Origin: Maricaulis salignorans
GTDB lineage: Bacteria > Pseudomonadota > Alphaproteobacteria > Caulobacterales > Maricaulaceae
Length of the DNA: 64,000 nt
Reading direction: 5' to 3'
Assembly (NCBI RefSeq): GCF_900103475.1
Contig: NZ_FNHG01000002.1
Location: 62,001-126,000 of the forward strand
The notes under the pieces are model-generated. The model ran no database searches. It was not told where the DNA came from and was given only the letters and a program-made list of their open reading frames with translations. Shown in pieces: positions 17,288 to 26,417 of this stretch. The stretch's first letter is position 1; each line of letters opens with the position of its first letter. A program made the translations under genes and the position numbers.

Positions 17288-17872
17288 ATGATGATCCTGG
17301 CAGGGCTCGGCAATCCCGAGCCCAAATACCTGCGCAATCGGCACAATGTCGGCTTCATGGCGATGGATATCATCGCCGCGGCCTGGAGCGCCGGCCCGTG
17401 GCGCAAGCGCTTCAAGGGGCTGTGCGCCGAGCTGACAGTGTCCACCGCTTCCGGCCCGAAAAAACTGCTCCTGCTCAAGCCGCAGACCTTTTACAATAAT
17501 TCCGGAAATTGCGTCGCCGAGGCCGCGAACTTCTTCAAGGTCGCGCCGGAGCATGTCGTGGTCTTCCATGACGAGCTTGATCTCGATCCGGGCAAGTTCC
17601 GGCTCAAGACCGGCGGCGGCGCGGCCGGCAATAATGGCATCAAATCCGTCACCCAGCAGCTCGGCCCCGATTTTCGCCGCGGCCGTATCGGCATCGGCCA
17701 TCCGGGCGACCGCAACCGCGTCACCGATTATGTCCTGTCCGATTTCGACAAGCATGACGAGCCCTGGCTGATCGACCTGCTTGACGCCATCGCGGATTCC
17801 ATCGACCTGCTCGCAAGCGGCGATTTTGACGCCTTCCAGACACGCGTGACACACAAGGCCCCGGCCCCGTAA
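17288..17872 (+). CDS. pth: Peptidyl-tRNA hydrolase
   Basis: Pth frees tRNA from peptidyl-tRNAs that drop off the ribosome. The 194-residue protein has the signature GLGNPEPKYLRNRHNVGF with catalytic H19, the substrate-contact segment LLKPQTFYNNSG, the conserved aspartate in VVFHDELDLDPGKFRLK, and GGGAAGNNGIKS. All are typical and the length is normal. It sits between rplY and ychF on one strand; the rplY-pth-ychF order is widely conserved and probably reflects a shared translation-related operon. Confidence 0.97.
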   Translation: MMILAGLGNPEPKYLRNRHNVGFMAMDIIAAAWSAGPWRKRFKGLCAELTVSTASGPKKLLLLKPQTFYNNSGNCVAEAANFFKVAPEHVVVFHDELDLDPGKFRLKTGGGAAGNNGIKSVTQQLGPDFRRGRIGIGHPGDRNRVTDYVLSDFDKHDEPWLIDLLDAIADSIDLLASGDFDAFQTRVTHKAPAP

Positions 17873-17911
17873 GAACGGCGCCCGGCCCGGCACTTCAAGA
17901 GGACAAGCATC

Positions 17912-19009
17912 ATGGGTTTCAAATGCGGTATCGTCGGTCTGCCCAATGTCGGCAAGTCGACCCTGTTCAACGCCCTGACGCAAACCGCTTCGGCCCAGGC
18001 TGCGAATTATCCCTTCTGCACGATCGAGCCCAATGTCGGCGATGTCGCCGTGCCCGAGCCGCGCCTGCTGAAACTGGCGGCGATCGCCGGCTCGAAGGAA
18101 ATCCTGCCGGCCAAGATGAATTTCGTCGATATTGCCGGCCTGGTCGAAGGCGCCTCGAAGGGTGAAGGCCTGGGGAATAAATTCCTCGCCACGATCCGCG
18201 AAACCGATGCGATTGCCTATGTGCTGCGCTGTTTCGATGATGACGACATCACCCATGTGAGCGGCAAGGTCGACCCGCTGGCCGATCTTGAAACCGTCGA
18301 GACCGAGCTGATGCTCGCCGATCTGGAGAGCCTGGAAAAACGAAAAGCCGGTCTCGAGAAAAAGGCCAAATCGGGTGACAAGGAAGCCAAGGCCCTGATC
18401 CCGCTGATCGACCTGGCCCTTGCCGAACTGACCGAAGGCCGCCCGGCGCGTTTCGCCAAAGTCGCCAAGGATGACGAGAAAGCCTGGCGCGGCCTGCAAT
18501 TGCTGACCACCAAGCCCGTCCTTTTCATCGCCAATGTCGGCGAAGACGATGCCGCCACCGGCAATGCCTATTCGGAAGTTGTCACCAAGCGCGCTGCCGA
18601 AGAAGGCGCCGAGGCGGTCGTGATCTCCGCCCGGATCGAAGCCGAACTCGCCATGCTCGCCAATGAAGAGCGCGAAGAATATCTCGAGGAGCTCGGCCTG
18701 CACGAGGCCGGTCTCGATCGCCTGATCCACACTGGTTACAAACTGCTCGACCTGGTGACCTATTTCACCGTCGGCCCGAAAGAGGCCCGCGCCTGGACCA
18801 TCCATGAAGGCTGGACCGCACCGCAGGCCGCCGGCGTCATCCATGGCGATTTCGAAAAAGGCTTCATCCGCGCCGAAACTATCGCCTTCGACGATTTCGT
18901 CGCTCACAATGGCGAAGCCGGTGCCAAGGAAGCGGGCAAGATGCGCGCTGAAGGCAAGGAATACATCGTCCATGACGGCGATGTGATGCATTTCCGCTTC
19001 AACGTCTGA
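17912..19009 (+). CDS. ychF: Redox-regulated ATPase YchF (OLA1 family)
   Basis: The 365-residue P-loop protein has the Obg-like nucleotide-binding domain: [15 protein letters not shown] at residues 9-23 and the switch region [20 protein letters not shown] helical coiled-coil insertion follows, then a C-terminal TGS domain ([23 protein letters not shown]). YchF prefers ATP to GTP and binds ribosomes; its role is linked to stress and translation. ATG 17912 follows an AAGAGGA ribosome-binding site. It is the last gene of the cluster, and a strong hairpin lies just after it. Confidence 0.96.
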   Translation: MGFKCGIVGLPNVGKSTLFNALTQTASAQAANYPFCTIEPNVGDVAVPEPRLLKLAAIAGSKEILPAKMNFVDIAGLVEGASKGEGLGNKFLATIRETDAIAYVLRCFDDDDITHVSGKVDPLADLETVETELMLADLESLEKRKAGLEKKAKSGDKEAKALIPLIDLALAELTEGRPARFAKVAKDDEKAWRGLQLLTTKPVLFIANVGEDDAATGNAYSEVVTKRAAEEGAEAVVISARIEAELAMLANEEREEYLEELGLHEAGLDRLIHTGYKLLDLVTYFTVGPKEARAWTIHEGWTAPQAAGVIHGDFEKGFIRAETIAFDDFVAHNGEAGAKEAGKMRAEGKEYIVHDGDVMHFRFNV

Positions 19010-19025
19010 CCCGCCATCCGCCAGG

Positions 19026-19051
19026 CCGCCGCAGGAGAATGCCTGCGGCGG
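19026..19051 (+). terminator. Perfect 10-bp hairpin after ychF
   Basis: CCGCCGCAGG (19026-19035) and CCTGCGGCGG (19042-19051) pair perfectly around six bases, 17 bases past the ychF stop. No T-run follows, so termination may need Rho or this may be a transcript-end stabiliser. Confidence 0.5.
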
Positions 19052-19355
19052 GCCGGGCCCGATCATCGTTCATCCGCCCGTCCGGACCGAGCGGAATTTG
19101 CGGCAGTGATCGCGCTATGTGATGCAAATGAAACGGCAGACGACGGGGCGATTACCCCTCGCCAATCAATCCCGTTCGCCCTGCAGCAATCCCTGTCCCG
19201 GCACGCCGCTTCACCCTGATTGCGGGCAATCGCGGGTGTTGCATTTCCGCGATGAGCCTGTAGCTTCGCCGATGACTGGCACAGCATAAATCGCCGCGCC
19301 TTCTTGGCCATTGCGGCCTGTGTATTGAGTTTCACAAAAGACCTGGGCTCGCTCG
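19052..19355. other. Non-coding spacer before the MBOAT gene
   Basis: About 300 bases without a supportable gene. A small perfect stem GATTGC-GG-GCAATC lies at 19218-19231. Base composition falls toward the MBOAT gene, which suits a promoter there, but I see no clear -35/-10 pair and no strong ribosome-binding site before ATG 19356. Confidence 0.5.
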
Positions 19356-20900
19356 ATGGTATTTTCAGATCCGGTCTTTGTCTTCTTCTTCATACCCCTG
19401 TTTCTTGCATGCTTTTATCTGTCTGTTTCGTTCAAGAACGCGGTCACATCAAAGCTTGTCATCATCGCGTTCTCGCTGCTGTTTTACGGCTGGTGGAAAG
19501 TTGAATACCTGGCGATCATACTGATCTCCATAGGGTTCAACTATTTTATCCATAGCCGAATGGTGAAGTCCGCCGGCACGCCGCTGCACAAACGGCTATA
19601 CGTGATTGCGGGAATATCGGTGAACCTGCTCGCGCTGGGCTATTACAAATACTGCAATTTCTTCATTGAATCCCTGGACTTCATGTTCGGATTCGACGTC
19701 CAGACATTCAGCATCATTCTACCCCTGGCGATCTCGTTTTTCACTTTTCAGCAGATCGCCTTCCTGTGCGACACCTATAGCGGCAAGATCGGGCAGGTCG
19801 CGGCTCTCGACTATGTGATCTTTGTCTGCTTCTTCCCGCAATTGATCGCGGGGCCAATTGTCCATCACCGGCATATGATGCCGCAATTCGCCAGCAATTT
19901 TGAAAACCGGGACCGCTATTCGCTCACGAATATCAAGAAATACCTGGTTGTCGGCATCGCCCTGTTTTGCGTCGGGCTGTTCAAGAAAGTCATCATCGCC
20001 GACAATATGTCCCAGATCGTCGGACCGGTCTTTGACGCCTATGCCGCGGGCGGCGTTCTGTCGACGACCGAAACCTGGCTGGGCGCGCTCGCCTATACGT
20101 CGCAGATCTATTTCGACTTCTCCGGCTATTCGGACATGGCGGCGGCCCTCGCCTTCATGATCGGTATCCGATTGCCGCGAAACTTCTTCAGCCCCTACAG
20201 GGCCAGGAGCATTGTTGAATTCTGGCGCCGCTGGCACATCACGCTGACCCATTTCCTGCGCGATTACCTGTACATCCCCCTGGGCGGCAATCGCCATGGC
20301 CAGGTGCGCCGTTACCTCAATCTGATGCTGACCATGCTGCTGGGCGGGCTGTGGCATGGTGCGTCAATTGTCTTCATCATCTGGGGCGCCCTGCATGGCG
20401 GCGCCCTGATGATCTGCCATATCTGGTCCCGTTACGCGCCGGACCGGGCCCGGACGCTGCTCGATGGCGGGGCTGGCTGGTTCCTGACCATGCTGGTTGT
20501 GGTGACAGGCTGGGTCCTGTTCCGCGCCCCGGATACTTTGGCGGCATCGGCCATGCTGCAATCCATGTTCCTTGGCGCCGACGCCTGGGGCCTGGCGACC
20601 GCGGGCGAATGGCCGCCGCTCTCCGTCCAGCTTCTGGCCGCCTCCGCCGTGATCGCGCTCTGGCTGCCCAATACCGTCGAGCTCTTCCGCGAGCAGGGCG
20701 TCTTCATCGACGACGACGGCACGGCGCCGCCACAGCAGGCCGCCGTGACGCGCCGCGCTGTGTTTGGCCTCTCGATCCACGTCCCGCCCTTCTCGCTGAG
20801 CACGCAGTGGGCCGCATTGATCGGGTGCCTGGCTTTCTTCTACCTCGTCGCCATCAGCCGTCACGGAGTGCATGATGAATTCATCTACTTCCAGTTCTGA
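19356..20900 (+). CDS. MBOAT-family membrane O-acyltransferase (AlgI/DltB-like)
   Basis: The 514-residue protein has about ten to twelve membrane helices. It shows the AlgI-type pattern YYKYCNFF, FFTFQQIAFLCDTYSG, FFPQLIAGPIVHH, QIYFDFSGYSDMA, FWRRWHITLTHFLRDYLYIPLGGNR and GGLWHGAS, where the histidine is the presumed catalytic residue. Such enzymes pass an acyl group (often acetyl) across the membrane for transfer to exported polysaccharide or teichoic acid. The next gene encodes the periplasmic-type partner expected for this system and overlaps the end of this one by 29 bases. No polymerase or glycosyltransferase is nearby, so the acceptor is unknown. The first 500 bases are less GC-rich than the surroundings. 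Confidence 0.9.
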   Translation: MVFSDPVFVFFFIPLFLACFYLSVSFKNAVTSKLVIIAFSLLFYGWWKVEYLAIILISIGFNYFIHSRMVKSAGTPLHKRLYVIAGISVNLLALGYYKYCNFFIESLDFMFGFDVQTFSIILPLAISFFTFQQIAFLCDTYSGKIGQVAALDYVIFVCFFPQLIAGPIVHHRHMMPQFASNFENRDRYSLTNIKKYLVVGIALFCVGLFKKVIIADNMSQIVGPVFDAYAAGGVLSTTETWLGALAYTSQIYFDFSGYSDMAAALAFMIGIRLPRNFFSPYRARSIVEFWRRWHITLTHFLRDYLYIPLGGNRHGQVRRYLNLMLTMLLGGLWHGASIVFIIWGALHGGALMICHIWSRYAPDRARTLLDGGAGWFLTMLVVVTGWVLFRAPDTLAASAMLQSMFLGADAWGLATAGEWPPLSVQLLAASAVIALWLPNTVELFREQGVFIDDDGTAPPQQAAVTRRAVFGLSIHVPPFSLSTQWAALIGCLAFFYLVAISRHGVHDEFIYFQF

Positions 20901-22419
20901 GCTGAGCTACGGGCGTTTCATCCTGGTCGCACTACTCTGCCTGGCCGTGCTGACCATTGCCGCCCTTGGCGCGACGCGCTTCCTGTCCGGCCGCTTGATT
21001 GGCGGCGATGCCGCGTGGACGAGTTGGTCGCTGGCGCAGAAGCAGATGGCCGCCGCGCAGATCGAGGGCCCAAAGCTGATCTTCATTTCCGGGTCGAGCG
21101 GAAATTTCGGCTATAGCGCGCAACAGCTCGGTGAAGCGCTGGGCGTCAATGCCGTGAACCTGGCCTCCCATGCCGGCCTGGGCGTTCCCTATTTCGCCTA
21201 TCTGGCATCACGCAATGCCGGGCCGGGCGATGTCGTCGTCCTGCCGCTGGAATACGAGATGTACGAAAGGAACAGTCTGCAGGATGAGGCCATCGATCCT
21301 GACGAACTGGTTTTTTCGCCGCTCGCCTACCAGGAATACGACCGCTTCATCCTGACGAAACACACCGTCAACGCCGACTTTCAGAGCGGGATGGGCTTGT
21401 TCGGCTTTCTCTCGCTGGGCGAGAAGGTCCAGTATCTGCGCGTCTTCCCCATTGCGAGCTTCCTGGCGGCGGCCACGCAATTCCTCTCGGGTGAGCAATT
21501 CGAGCGGCCGGATACGGGCTATTGGCTCTATGACATTGACCGCTTCGGCGATATCGACGTGCCAGAAACGAGACGGCGCGATGCCAGCCGCGCGCTGGGC
21601 AGCGCGCGCAAGGCCGATGACCGCCGCCTGCGCCTGTCGGAACAGAGCGTCCGCTATCTGACCGCCCTGCGCGACGAGCTGCACGCACGCGGCGCCCAAC
21701 TCATCCTCACCCAGCCGCCGCTCCATGAATTCACCAGCCTGTCGCCTGAAGCCATCCGGGCCCTGGCGTCGCAGCTGGAGGCGCGCGGTCTGGATTATCA
21801 CTTCCTCGCCGAGGACAACCGCATCCCGGCGGAAATGATGCTCGACACCCGCTATCATCCCGGCCGCTGGGGACGGCGCGTTGCCACGGCGCGGCTCGCC
21901 ATCCTGCTCTGTGATATCGTCGATTTCTCGCCCCTGGCCGCGCCGGGCGAGGCCTGCACGCCAACCCGCATCGCCGAGCAGCGCGCCTGGTCGGAGGCAG
22001 GCCGGACCATGATGACATTTGTCCAGGAGAATTCGTTGAGCACGATCCGCTACAGCGCCGGGAACAGCTATCCATTGCGGCGTTCAGCGGGCCATCGCGG
22101 CGCCGCCTTCGACGTGATCGTCCCGACCGGCTGCCGCTCACAGCTGAATTTCCAGCTCCGCGCCGAGATCCCTGAGGCCCGGATCAGCGTCCAGCTCGAT
22201 GGCGATGAAGTCCTGTCGCACGTCTTTGATCAATTGACCGGCTCGGGCGTGCCAGCGCTCTGGAGCGGTGCGGTGGAGCTGCCGGACCATGCCCGTGAAC
22301 GTGTGAATGTCCGCTTCATCGCAGACCGCTGGAATTCGCAACCCAACGATACCAGCATGTCCTTCGTCAGCCTGTTCCGGCACAGCGACTGCGATGAGAC
22401 ACCCGCGCTCCAGGATTAG
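20872..22419 (+). CDS. Membrane-anchored SGNH/AlgX-AlgJ-like protein, partner of the MBOAT enzyme
   Basis: The 515-residue protein has one N-terminal membrane anchor (FILVALLCLAVLTIAALGATRF) and a large periplasmic part. FISGSSGNFGYSAQQLGEALG near residue 65 looks like the nucleophile block of SGNH hydrolases. DTRYHPGRWG near residue 325 supplies a D-x3-H pair like block V. The last 130 residues, rich in strands, may be a carbohydrate-binding domain. AlgX, AlgJ and related proteins finish O-acetyl transfer begun by an MBOAT protein, and the 29-base overlap with that gene supports the pairing. A specific name is not justified. The SGNH call rests on motif position, not an alignment. Confidence 0.7.
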   Translation: MMNSSTSSSELSYGRFILVALLCLAVLTIAALGATRFLSGRLIGGDAAWTSWSLAQKQMAAAQIEGPKLIFISGSSGNFGYSAQQLGEALGVNAVNLASHAGLGVPYFAYLASRNAGPGDVVVLPLEYEMYERNSLQDEAIDPDELVFSPLAYQEYDRFILTKHTVNADFQSGMGLFGFLSLGEKVQYLRVFPIASFLAAATQFLSGEQFERPDTGYWLYDIDRFGDIDVPETRRRDASRALGSARKADDRRLRLSEQSVRYLTALRDELHARGAQLILTQPPLHEFTSLSPEAIRALASQLEARGLDYHFLAEDNRIPAEMMLDTRYHPGRWGRRVATARLAILLCDIVDFSPLAAPGEACTPTRIAEQRAWSEAGRTMMTFVQENSLSTIRYSAGNSYPLRRSAGHRGAAFDVIVPTGCRSQLNFQLRAEIPEARISVQLDGDEVLSHVFDQLTGSGVPALWSGAVELPDHARERVNVRFIADRWNSQPNDTSMSFVSLFRHSDCDETPALQD

Positions 22420-22509
22420 GCCCCGGCGCGGCCCGGCGTCATCGCATCGACAAATCGGACCGAACCGCCTAAAGCCTCGCGGGAATATCTGTGCCCGAGG
22501 ACGTTGATC

Positions 22510-22842
22510 ATGAGTGAGTTGCCACCCTGCCCGCAGTGCGAATGCCCCTATACCTATGAGGACGGCCCGCTGCTGATCTGCCCGGAGTGTGCGCATGAAT
22601 GGCCGGCGGCTGCGGCGGCCGATGCGACACCGGTCTGGCGCGATGCCAATGGCACCGAACTGGTCGATGGCGATAGCGTGACGGTGATCAAGGACCTCAA
22701 GGTCAAGGGTTCCTCCTTCGTGGTAAAGGTCGGTACCAAGGTGAAGAATATCCGCCTGGTCGAGGGTGATCACGATATAGATTGCCGGATCGAGGGCGTC
22801 GGCGCGATGCAGCTCAAATCGGAATTCGTCAAGAAGGCCTGA
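22510..22842 (+). CDS. yjdM: Zinc-ribbon protein, YjdM/PhnA family
   Basis: The 110-residue protein starts with a zinc ribbon ([14 protein letters not shown], then [10 protein letters not shown]), four cysteines in two CPxC pairs. The YjdM barrel follows, with the conserved core [28 protein letters not shown] and [18 protein letters not shown]. The family was once named PhnA for phosphonate use, but that link is not supported in E. coli and no phosphonate genes are near. ATG 22510 (MSELPPCP) is preferred over a TTG two codons earlier. Confidence 0.92.
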   Translation: MSELPPCPQCECPYTYEDGPLLICPECAHEWPAAAAADATPVWRDANGTELVDGDSVTVIKDLKVKGSSFVVKVGTKVKNIRLVEGDHDIDCRIEGVGAMQLKSEFVKKA

Positions 22843-22919
22843 CGCGCCGCGCCGGGACTGCCGGACCGTTCAAGTCCGGTTCAAGCGAGCTCTGCCATGC
22901 AAGGCTCAGGAGGACTGTC

Positions 22920-23630
22920 ATGCTGCGACGCCAGTTTATCATCTCGACCCTTGCCCTGAGCCTTGCCCCGGCAGCGTTCGCGCAGGGCTATGGCCGTCTG
23001 AGCCAGGGCGATGCCCGTTCCGGCATTCGCGCCGCGCTCGATACCGCTGCGCGCCTGGCGACCAACAGGCTGGGCCAGACGGACGGTTTCTTTGCCGATC
23101 CGGCGGTTCATATCCCCCTGCCGCGCAATATCGCCAGCCTGCAAAGCCAGCTACGGCGCGTCGGCATGTCGGGCCCGGTCGATGATCTGGAATTGCGCAT
23201 CAATCGCTCGGCCGAAGCGGCGATGCCCGAGGCCGGACGGATCTTCAATGACGCGGTCCAGTCCATCACGGTCGGCGATGCCGTCTCGATCGTGCGCGGC
23301 GGCGACACGGCCGCAACCGATTATCTGCGCGGCCGCAGCGAGAGCCGCCTGACCGGTCTGCTGCGCCCCTCGATGGAAACCGCGCTGACCGGATCGGGCG
23401 CCTATCGCGCCGTCGATGCCGTGGAGCCGCAAATCTCCGGCGGCCAGAATCTGCTCGGCAGCCTGTTCGGCAATCGCAGCGCCACCGGCTCCCTGCGCGA
23501 CTCGGTGACCGATCATGCCGTCAACCGGGCCATTGATGGTGTCTTCCATTATATCGGCCAGGAAGAGCGCGCCATCCGCCAGGACCCGGTGCGTCGCGGC
23601 ACCGATATCCTGCGGCGGGTCTTCGGCTAG
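22920..23630 (+). CDS. DUF4197 family exported protein
   Basis: The 236-residue protein has a signal peptide (MLRRQFIISTLALSLAPAAFAQ) and the DUF4197 pattern: LSQGDARSGIRAALDTAARLA, HIPLPRNIASLQSQLRRVG, LELRINRSAEAAMPEAGRIF, TVGDAVSIVRGGDTAATDYL and the C-terminal DHAVNRAIDGVFHYIGQEER. The product is helix-rich and probably periplasmic; the function is unknown in the whole family. A perfect AGGAGG ribosome-binding site at 22908-22913 fixes ATG 22920. It ends two bases before the truncated haemoglobin gene, suggesting one transcript. Confidence 0.9.
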   Translation: MLRRQFIISTLALSLAPAAFAQGYGRLSQGDARSGIRAALDTAARLATNRLGQTDGFFADPAVHIPLPRNIASLQSQLRRVGMSGPVDDLELRINRSAEAAMPEAGRIFNDAVQSITVGDAVSIVRGGDTAATDYLRGRSESRLTGLLRPSMETALTGSGAYRAVDAVEPQISGGQNLLGSLFGNRSATGSLRDSVTDHAVNRAIDGVFHYIGQEERAIRQDPVRRGTDILRRVFG

Positions 23631-23632
23631 CC

Positions 23633-24043
23633 ATGCCGGACGCCACCCCGATGATGACCGGGAATCGTCCCGTTGATGCGGCATTGATTTCCGATCTCGT
23701 GGACCGTTTCTATGGCCATATCCGCCTGGAGCCCATGCTGGGGCCGATCTTCGAAGCCGAGATCGGTGATGAAGCGCAGTGGGATGCCCACCTGGCGAAG
23801 CTGAAGAGCTTCTGGCGTTCGGTCATGTTGCAGGAGGGCAGTTATTCGGGACGCCCGATGCCCGCGCACATGAAGCTGAAAGGCCTCACCCCGGAACACT
23901 TCCAGCGCTGGCTCAACCTGTTCCGGCAAACGCTTGGCGAGATCGGTGCCAGCGATGCGGCGACCGAGGCCCTGATGGACCGCGCAATGCGCATCGCCCA
24001 GAGTTTCCAGCTCAATATTTTCTACAATCCCGCCCGGGGCTGA
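23633..24043 (+). CDS. Truncated haemoglobin, group III
   Basis: The 136-residue protein fits group III truncated globins: DLVDRFYGHIRLEPMLGPIF (helix A-B with the conserved phenylalanine-tyrosine pair), WDAHLAKLKSFWRSVML, the PMPAHMKLKGLTPEHFQRWL stretch in which the haem-binding proximal histidine is expected, and a final helix ending SFQLNIFYNPARG. Group III globins bind O2 or NO in the cytoplasm and are linked to nitrosative stress or oxygen handling. The gene starts two bases after the DUF4197 gene. ATG 23633 or the nearby ATG at 23651 could be the start. Confidence 0.9.
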   Translation: MPDATPMMTGNRPVDAALISDLVDRFYGHIRLEPMLGPIFEAEIGDEAQWDAHLAKLKSFWRSVMLQEGSYSGRPMPAHMKLKGLTPEHFQRWLNLFRQTLGEIGASDAATEALMDRAMRIAQSFQLNIFYNPARG

Positions 24044-24128
24044 GCGGCCCGAGCACAGCTGGTGCCTTGCAACCGCCGCCATCCTTGCGCATGTCTGCCG
24101 CTTGGGCACATGCATGAGAGGGGCTCCA

Positions 24129-25388
24129 ATGTCATCGATAGCCAATCCTGTGCCCGAACCTGCCAGCATGAAGCTGGGCGAACTGGTCGCCTTGCTGGTC
24201 GCTATGACCGCGGTGGTCGCGCTGGCGATCGACATGATGCTGCCGGCGCTCGGCAATATCGCCGCCGATCTGGGCACCGCCCACAGCAATGACCGCCAAT
24301 ACGTCATCACGGCCTATCTGCTCGGTTTTGGCGGCGCACAACTCGTCTACGGCCCGCTCTCCGATGCCTATGGCCGCAAGCCCGTCATCATGGGCGCGCT
24401 GGGCCTCTTCCTGGTCGCGACCCTGGTCTGCATGCTGTCCCAGAGCTTTGAGATGCTGCTGGCCGCGCGCGTGCTTCAGGGCGCTGCGGCGGCAGCCTGC
24501 CGTGTCATCGCGACGGCGATCGCCCGCGACCTGACCGCTGGCCGGCGGATGGCCGAAGTGATGTCGATGGTGATGACCGTCTTCATGGCCGTGCCGGTGC
24601 TGGCCCCCAGCCTGGGGCAGCTCATCCTCTTTGTCCTGCCATGGCAGGGCATATTCGGCTTCCTGCTGATCTTCGCCTTCGCCCTGATGGTCTGGCTGCA
24701 TTTCCGCATGCCGGAGACCCTGCATCCGGAATTCCGCCAGAAGCTGGGCTTTGGCAATTCCTATCGCGCCTTTGCCGAGGCGATGACGACGCGCCTGACC
24801 CTGGGCTATACCCTGGCCGGCGCCGCCTTCTTCAGCGGGCTCTATGCCTTTCTGGGGTCATCGGAGCAGATCTTCGCCGAACATTTCGAACTGGGCGATA
24901 GATTTCCCCTCGCCTTTGCCGCTATCGCCCTGGGCATGGGTGTGACCAGCTATGCCAATTCCAAACTCGTGATGCGGCTGGGCCAGCGCCGCCTGTCGCA
25001 CTGGGCCCTGATCGCCTTCACCATCATCAGCGCCGCCCATGCCGGCATGTTGATGGCGGGCGTCGACAACCTGCTGGTCTTCATCATCATGCTGGCAGCC
25101 GCCATGGCCCTGCTCGGTCTGATCGGCGCCAATTTCAGCGCCCTGGCGATGGAGCCGGTCGGCCATATCGCGGGCACGGCGTCGGCCGCCTACGGCTTCA
25201 TGACCGGTGTCCTCGCGGCGCTCGCCGGCGCCTATATCGGCCAGCTCTATGACGGCACCCCCGTGCCGTTGGTGATGGGCCAGGCGGCGATGGGCGGGCT
25301 GACGATTCTCGTCGTGCTGGTGACCGAGCGCGGGCGCCTGTTCGCCAATAGCGATGAGGACGAAGCAGCGCCGGACACACCGGCCTGA
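24129..25388 (+). CDS. MFS transporter, Bcr/CflA drug-efflux type
   Basis: The 419-residue protein has 12 membrane helices. It shows the 12-TMS drug:H+ antiporter pattern: AIDMMLPALGNIAADLG in helix 1, GGAQLVYGPLSDAYGRKPVI (motif A loop), RVLQGAAAAACRVIATAIARDL (motif B) and PVLAPSLGQLI (motif C). These match the Bcr/CflA subfamily, inner-membrane exporters driven by protons. The substrate is unknown, and resistance should not be read from sequence alone. A GAGAGGGG ribosome-binding site supports ATG 24129 over one nine codons upstream. Confidence 0.9.
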   Translation: MSSIANPVPEPASMKLGELVALLVAMTAVVALAIDMMLPALGNIAADLGTAHSNDRQYVITAYLLGFGGAQLVYGPLSDAYGRKPVIMGALGLFLVATLVCMLSQSFEMLLAARVLQGAAAAACRVIATAIARDLTAGRRMAEVMSMVMTVFMAVPVLAPSLGQLILFVLPWQGIFGFLLIFAFALMVWLHFRMPETLHPEFRQKLGFGNSYRAFAEAMTTRLTLGYTLAGAAFFSGLYAFLGSSEQIFAEHFELGDRFPLAFAAIALGMGVTSYANSKLVMRLGQRRLSHWALIAFTIISAAHAGMLMAGVDNLLVFIIMLAAAMALLGLIGANFSALAMEPVGHIAGTASAAYGFMTGVLAALAGAYIGQLYDGTPVPLVMGQAAMGGLTILVVLVTERGRLFANSDEDEAAPDTPA

Positions 25389-25461
25389 CCCCTACCCGGC
25401 GGGTGGCATCACGCAGCGGGTCTGCTAGCGTGGGCCCGGTTGTAAACGGGGATTCGTCAGC

Positions 25462-26340
25462 ATGGCATTCAACACCATCACCTATGCGGTCGAGGACCAT
25501 GTCGCGACCATCACACTGAACCGGCCGCACCGGCTCAACGCCTTTACCTATGAGATGGGTGATGAGCTGATCGCCGCCTTCGATGCCAGCGATGCAGATG
25601 ATGATGTCCGCGCCGTCATCGTCACCGGCGAACCGCCCGCCTTTTGTGCCGGCGCGGACCTGTCGATGGGCGCCGAGACCTTTGACCTAATCGGGCAGTC
25701 GCAGCAGAGCGGCGCGTTCGACGACACCGATCCGAAATGGCGCGATGCCGGCGGCAAACTCAATCTGCGCATCTGGGACAGTCTCAAACCGGTGATCGGC
25801 GCCATTAATGGCGCCTCGGTCGGGATCGGGGCGACGATGATCCTGCCGATGGATATCCGGCTGGCCTCGATCGAAGCGAAATTCGCTTATCCTTTCGCCA
25901 GGCGCGGCATTGTCTGGGATGGCTGTGCCAGCTGGTTCCTGCCGCGCGTGGTGGGGATTTCAACCGCGATGGACTGGGGCCTGAGCGGCCGCACCTTCAG
26001 CGCCGCGGAAGCCTTTGAATCCGGGCTGGTGACGCGGGTCGTCCCGGCGGTCGACCTGATGCCGGAAGCCCGCAAGCGCGCCAGCGAGATCGTTGACCGG
26101 TGTGCCCCGGTCTCGGTGGCCCTGATGCGACGCATGGCCTGGCGCATGCTCGGCGCGAGTCACCCCATGGAGGCCCACCGGGTCGAAACACGCGGTATTC
26201 TGCAGGCTGGTATCGGCCCGGATGCGAAGGAGGGCGTCATGTCCTTCCTGGAAAAACGCACCCCGGATTTCCCGCTCAGGGTCTCGAGCGATCTGCCCGA
26301 CTGGCACCCCTGGTGGGACAGCGCCGAAGACGACTACTAA
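25462..26340 (+). CDS. Crotonase/enoyl-CoA hydratase family protein
   Basis: The 292-residue protein has the crotonase fold marks: ITLNRPHRLNAFTYEMGDEL near residue 20, PPAFCAGADLS for the first oxyanion-hole loop, KPVIGAINGASVGIGATMIL for the second, and FARRGIVWDGCASWFLPRVVG near residue 140. It acts on acyl-CoA esters, probably as a hydratase or isomerase in fatty acid or related catabolism. The exact reaction cannot be read, because the position of the first catalytic glutamate (EG in hydratases) is WD here, which may change the chemistry. It is slightly longer than the usual 260. The gene stands alone. Confidence 0.9.
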   Translation: MAFNTITYAVEDHVATITLNRPHRLNAFTYEMGDELIAAFDASDADDDVRAVIVTGEPPAFCAGADLSMGAETFDLIGQSQQSGAFDDTDPKWRDAGGKLNLRIWDSLKPVIGAINGASVGIGATMILPMDIRLASIEAKFAYPFARRGIVWDGCASWFLPRVVGISTAMDWGLSGRTFSAAEAFESGLVTRVVPAVDLMPEARKRASEIVDRCAPVSVALMRRMAWRMLGASHPMEAHRVETRGILQAGIGPDAKEGVMSFLEKRTPDFPLRVSSDLPDWHPWWDSAEDDY

Positions 26341-26417
26341 TCCACAGCTCGCCGCGACCTCGCACACAAGCTAAAGGTGTGTTATAGCGAAGCCCTCATT
26401 GGATGCGAGGTTTCGCC

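Noticed and set aside
17009-19066. A 685-residue minus-strand frame opposite rplY, pth and ychF
   Set aside because: It mirrors three well-supported genes and has no motif of its own.
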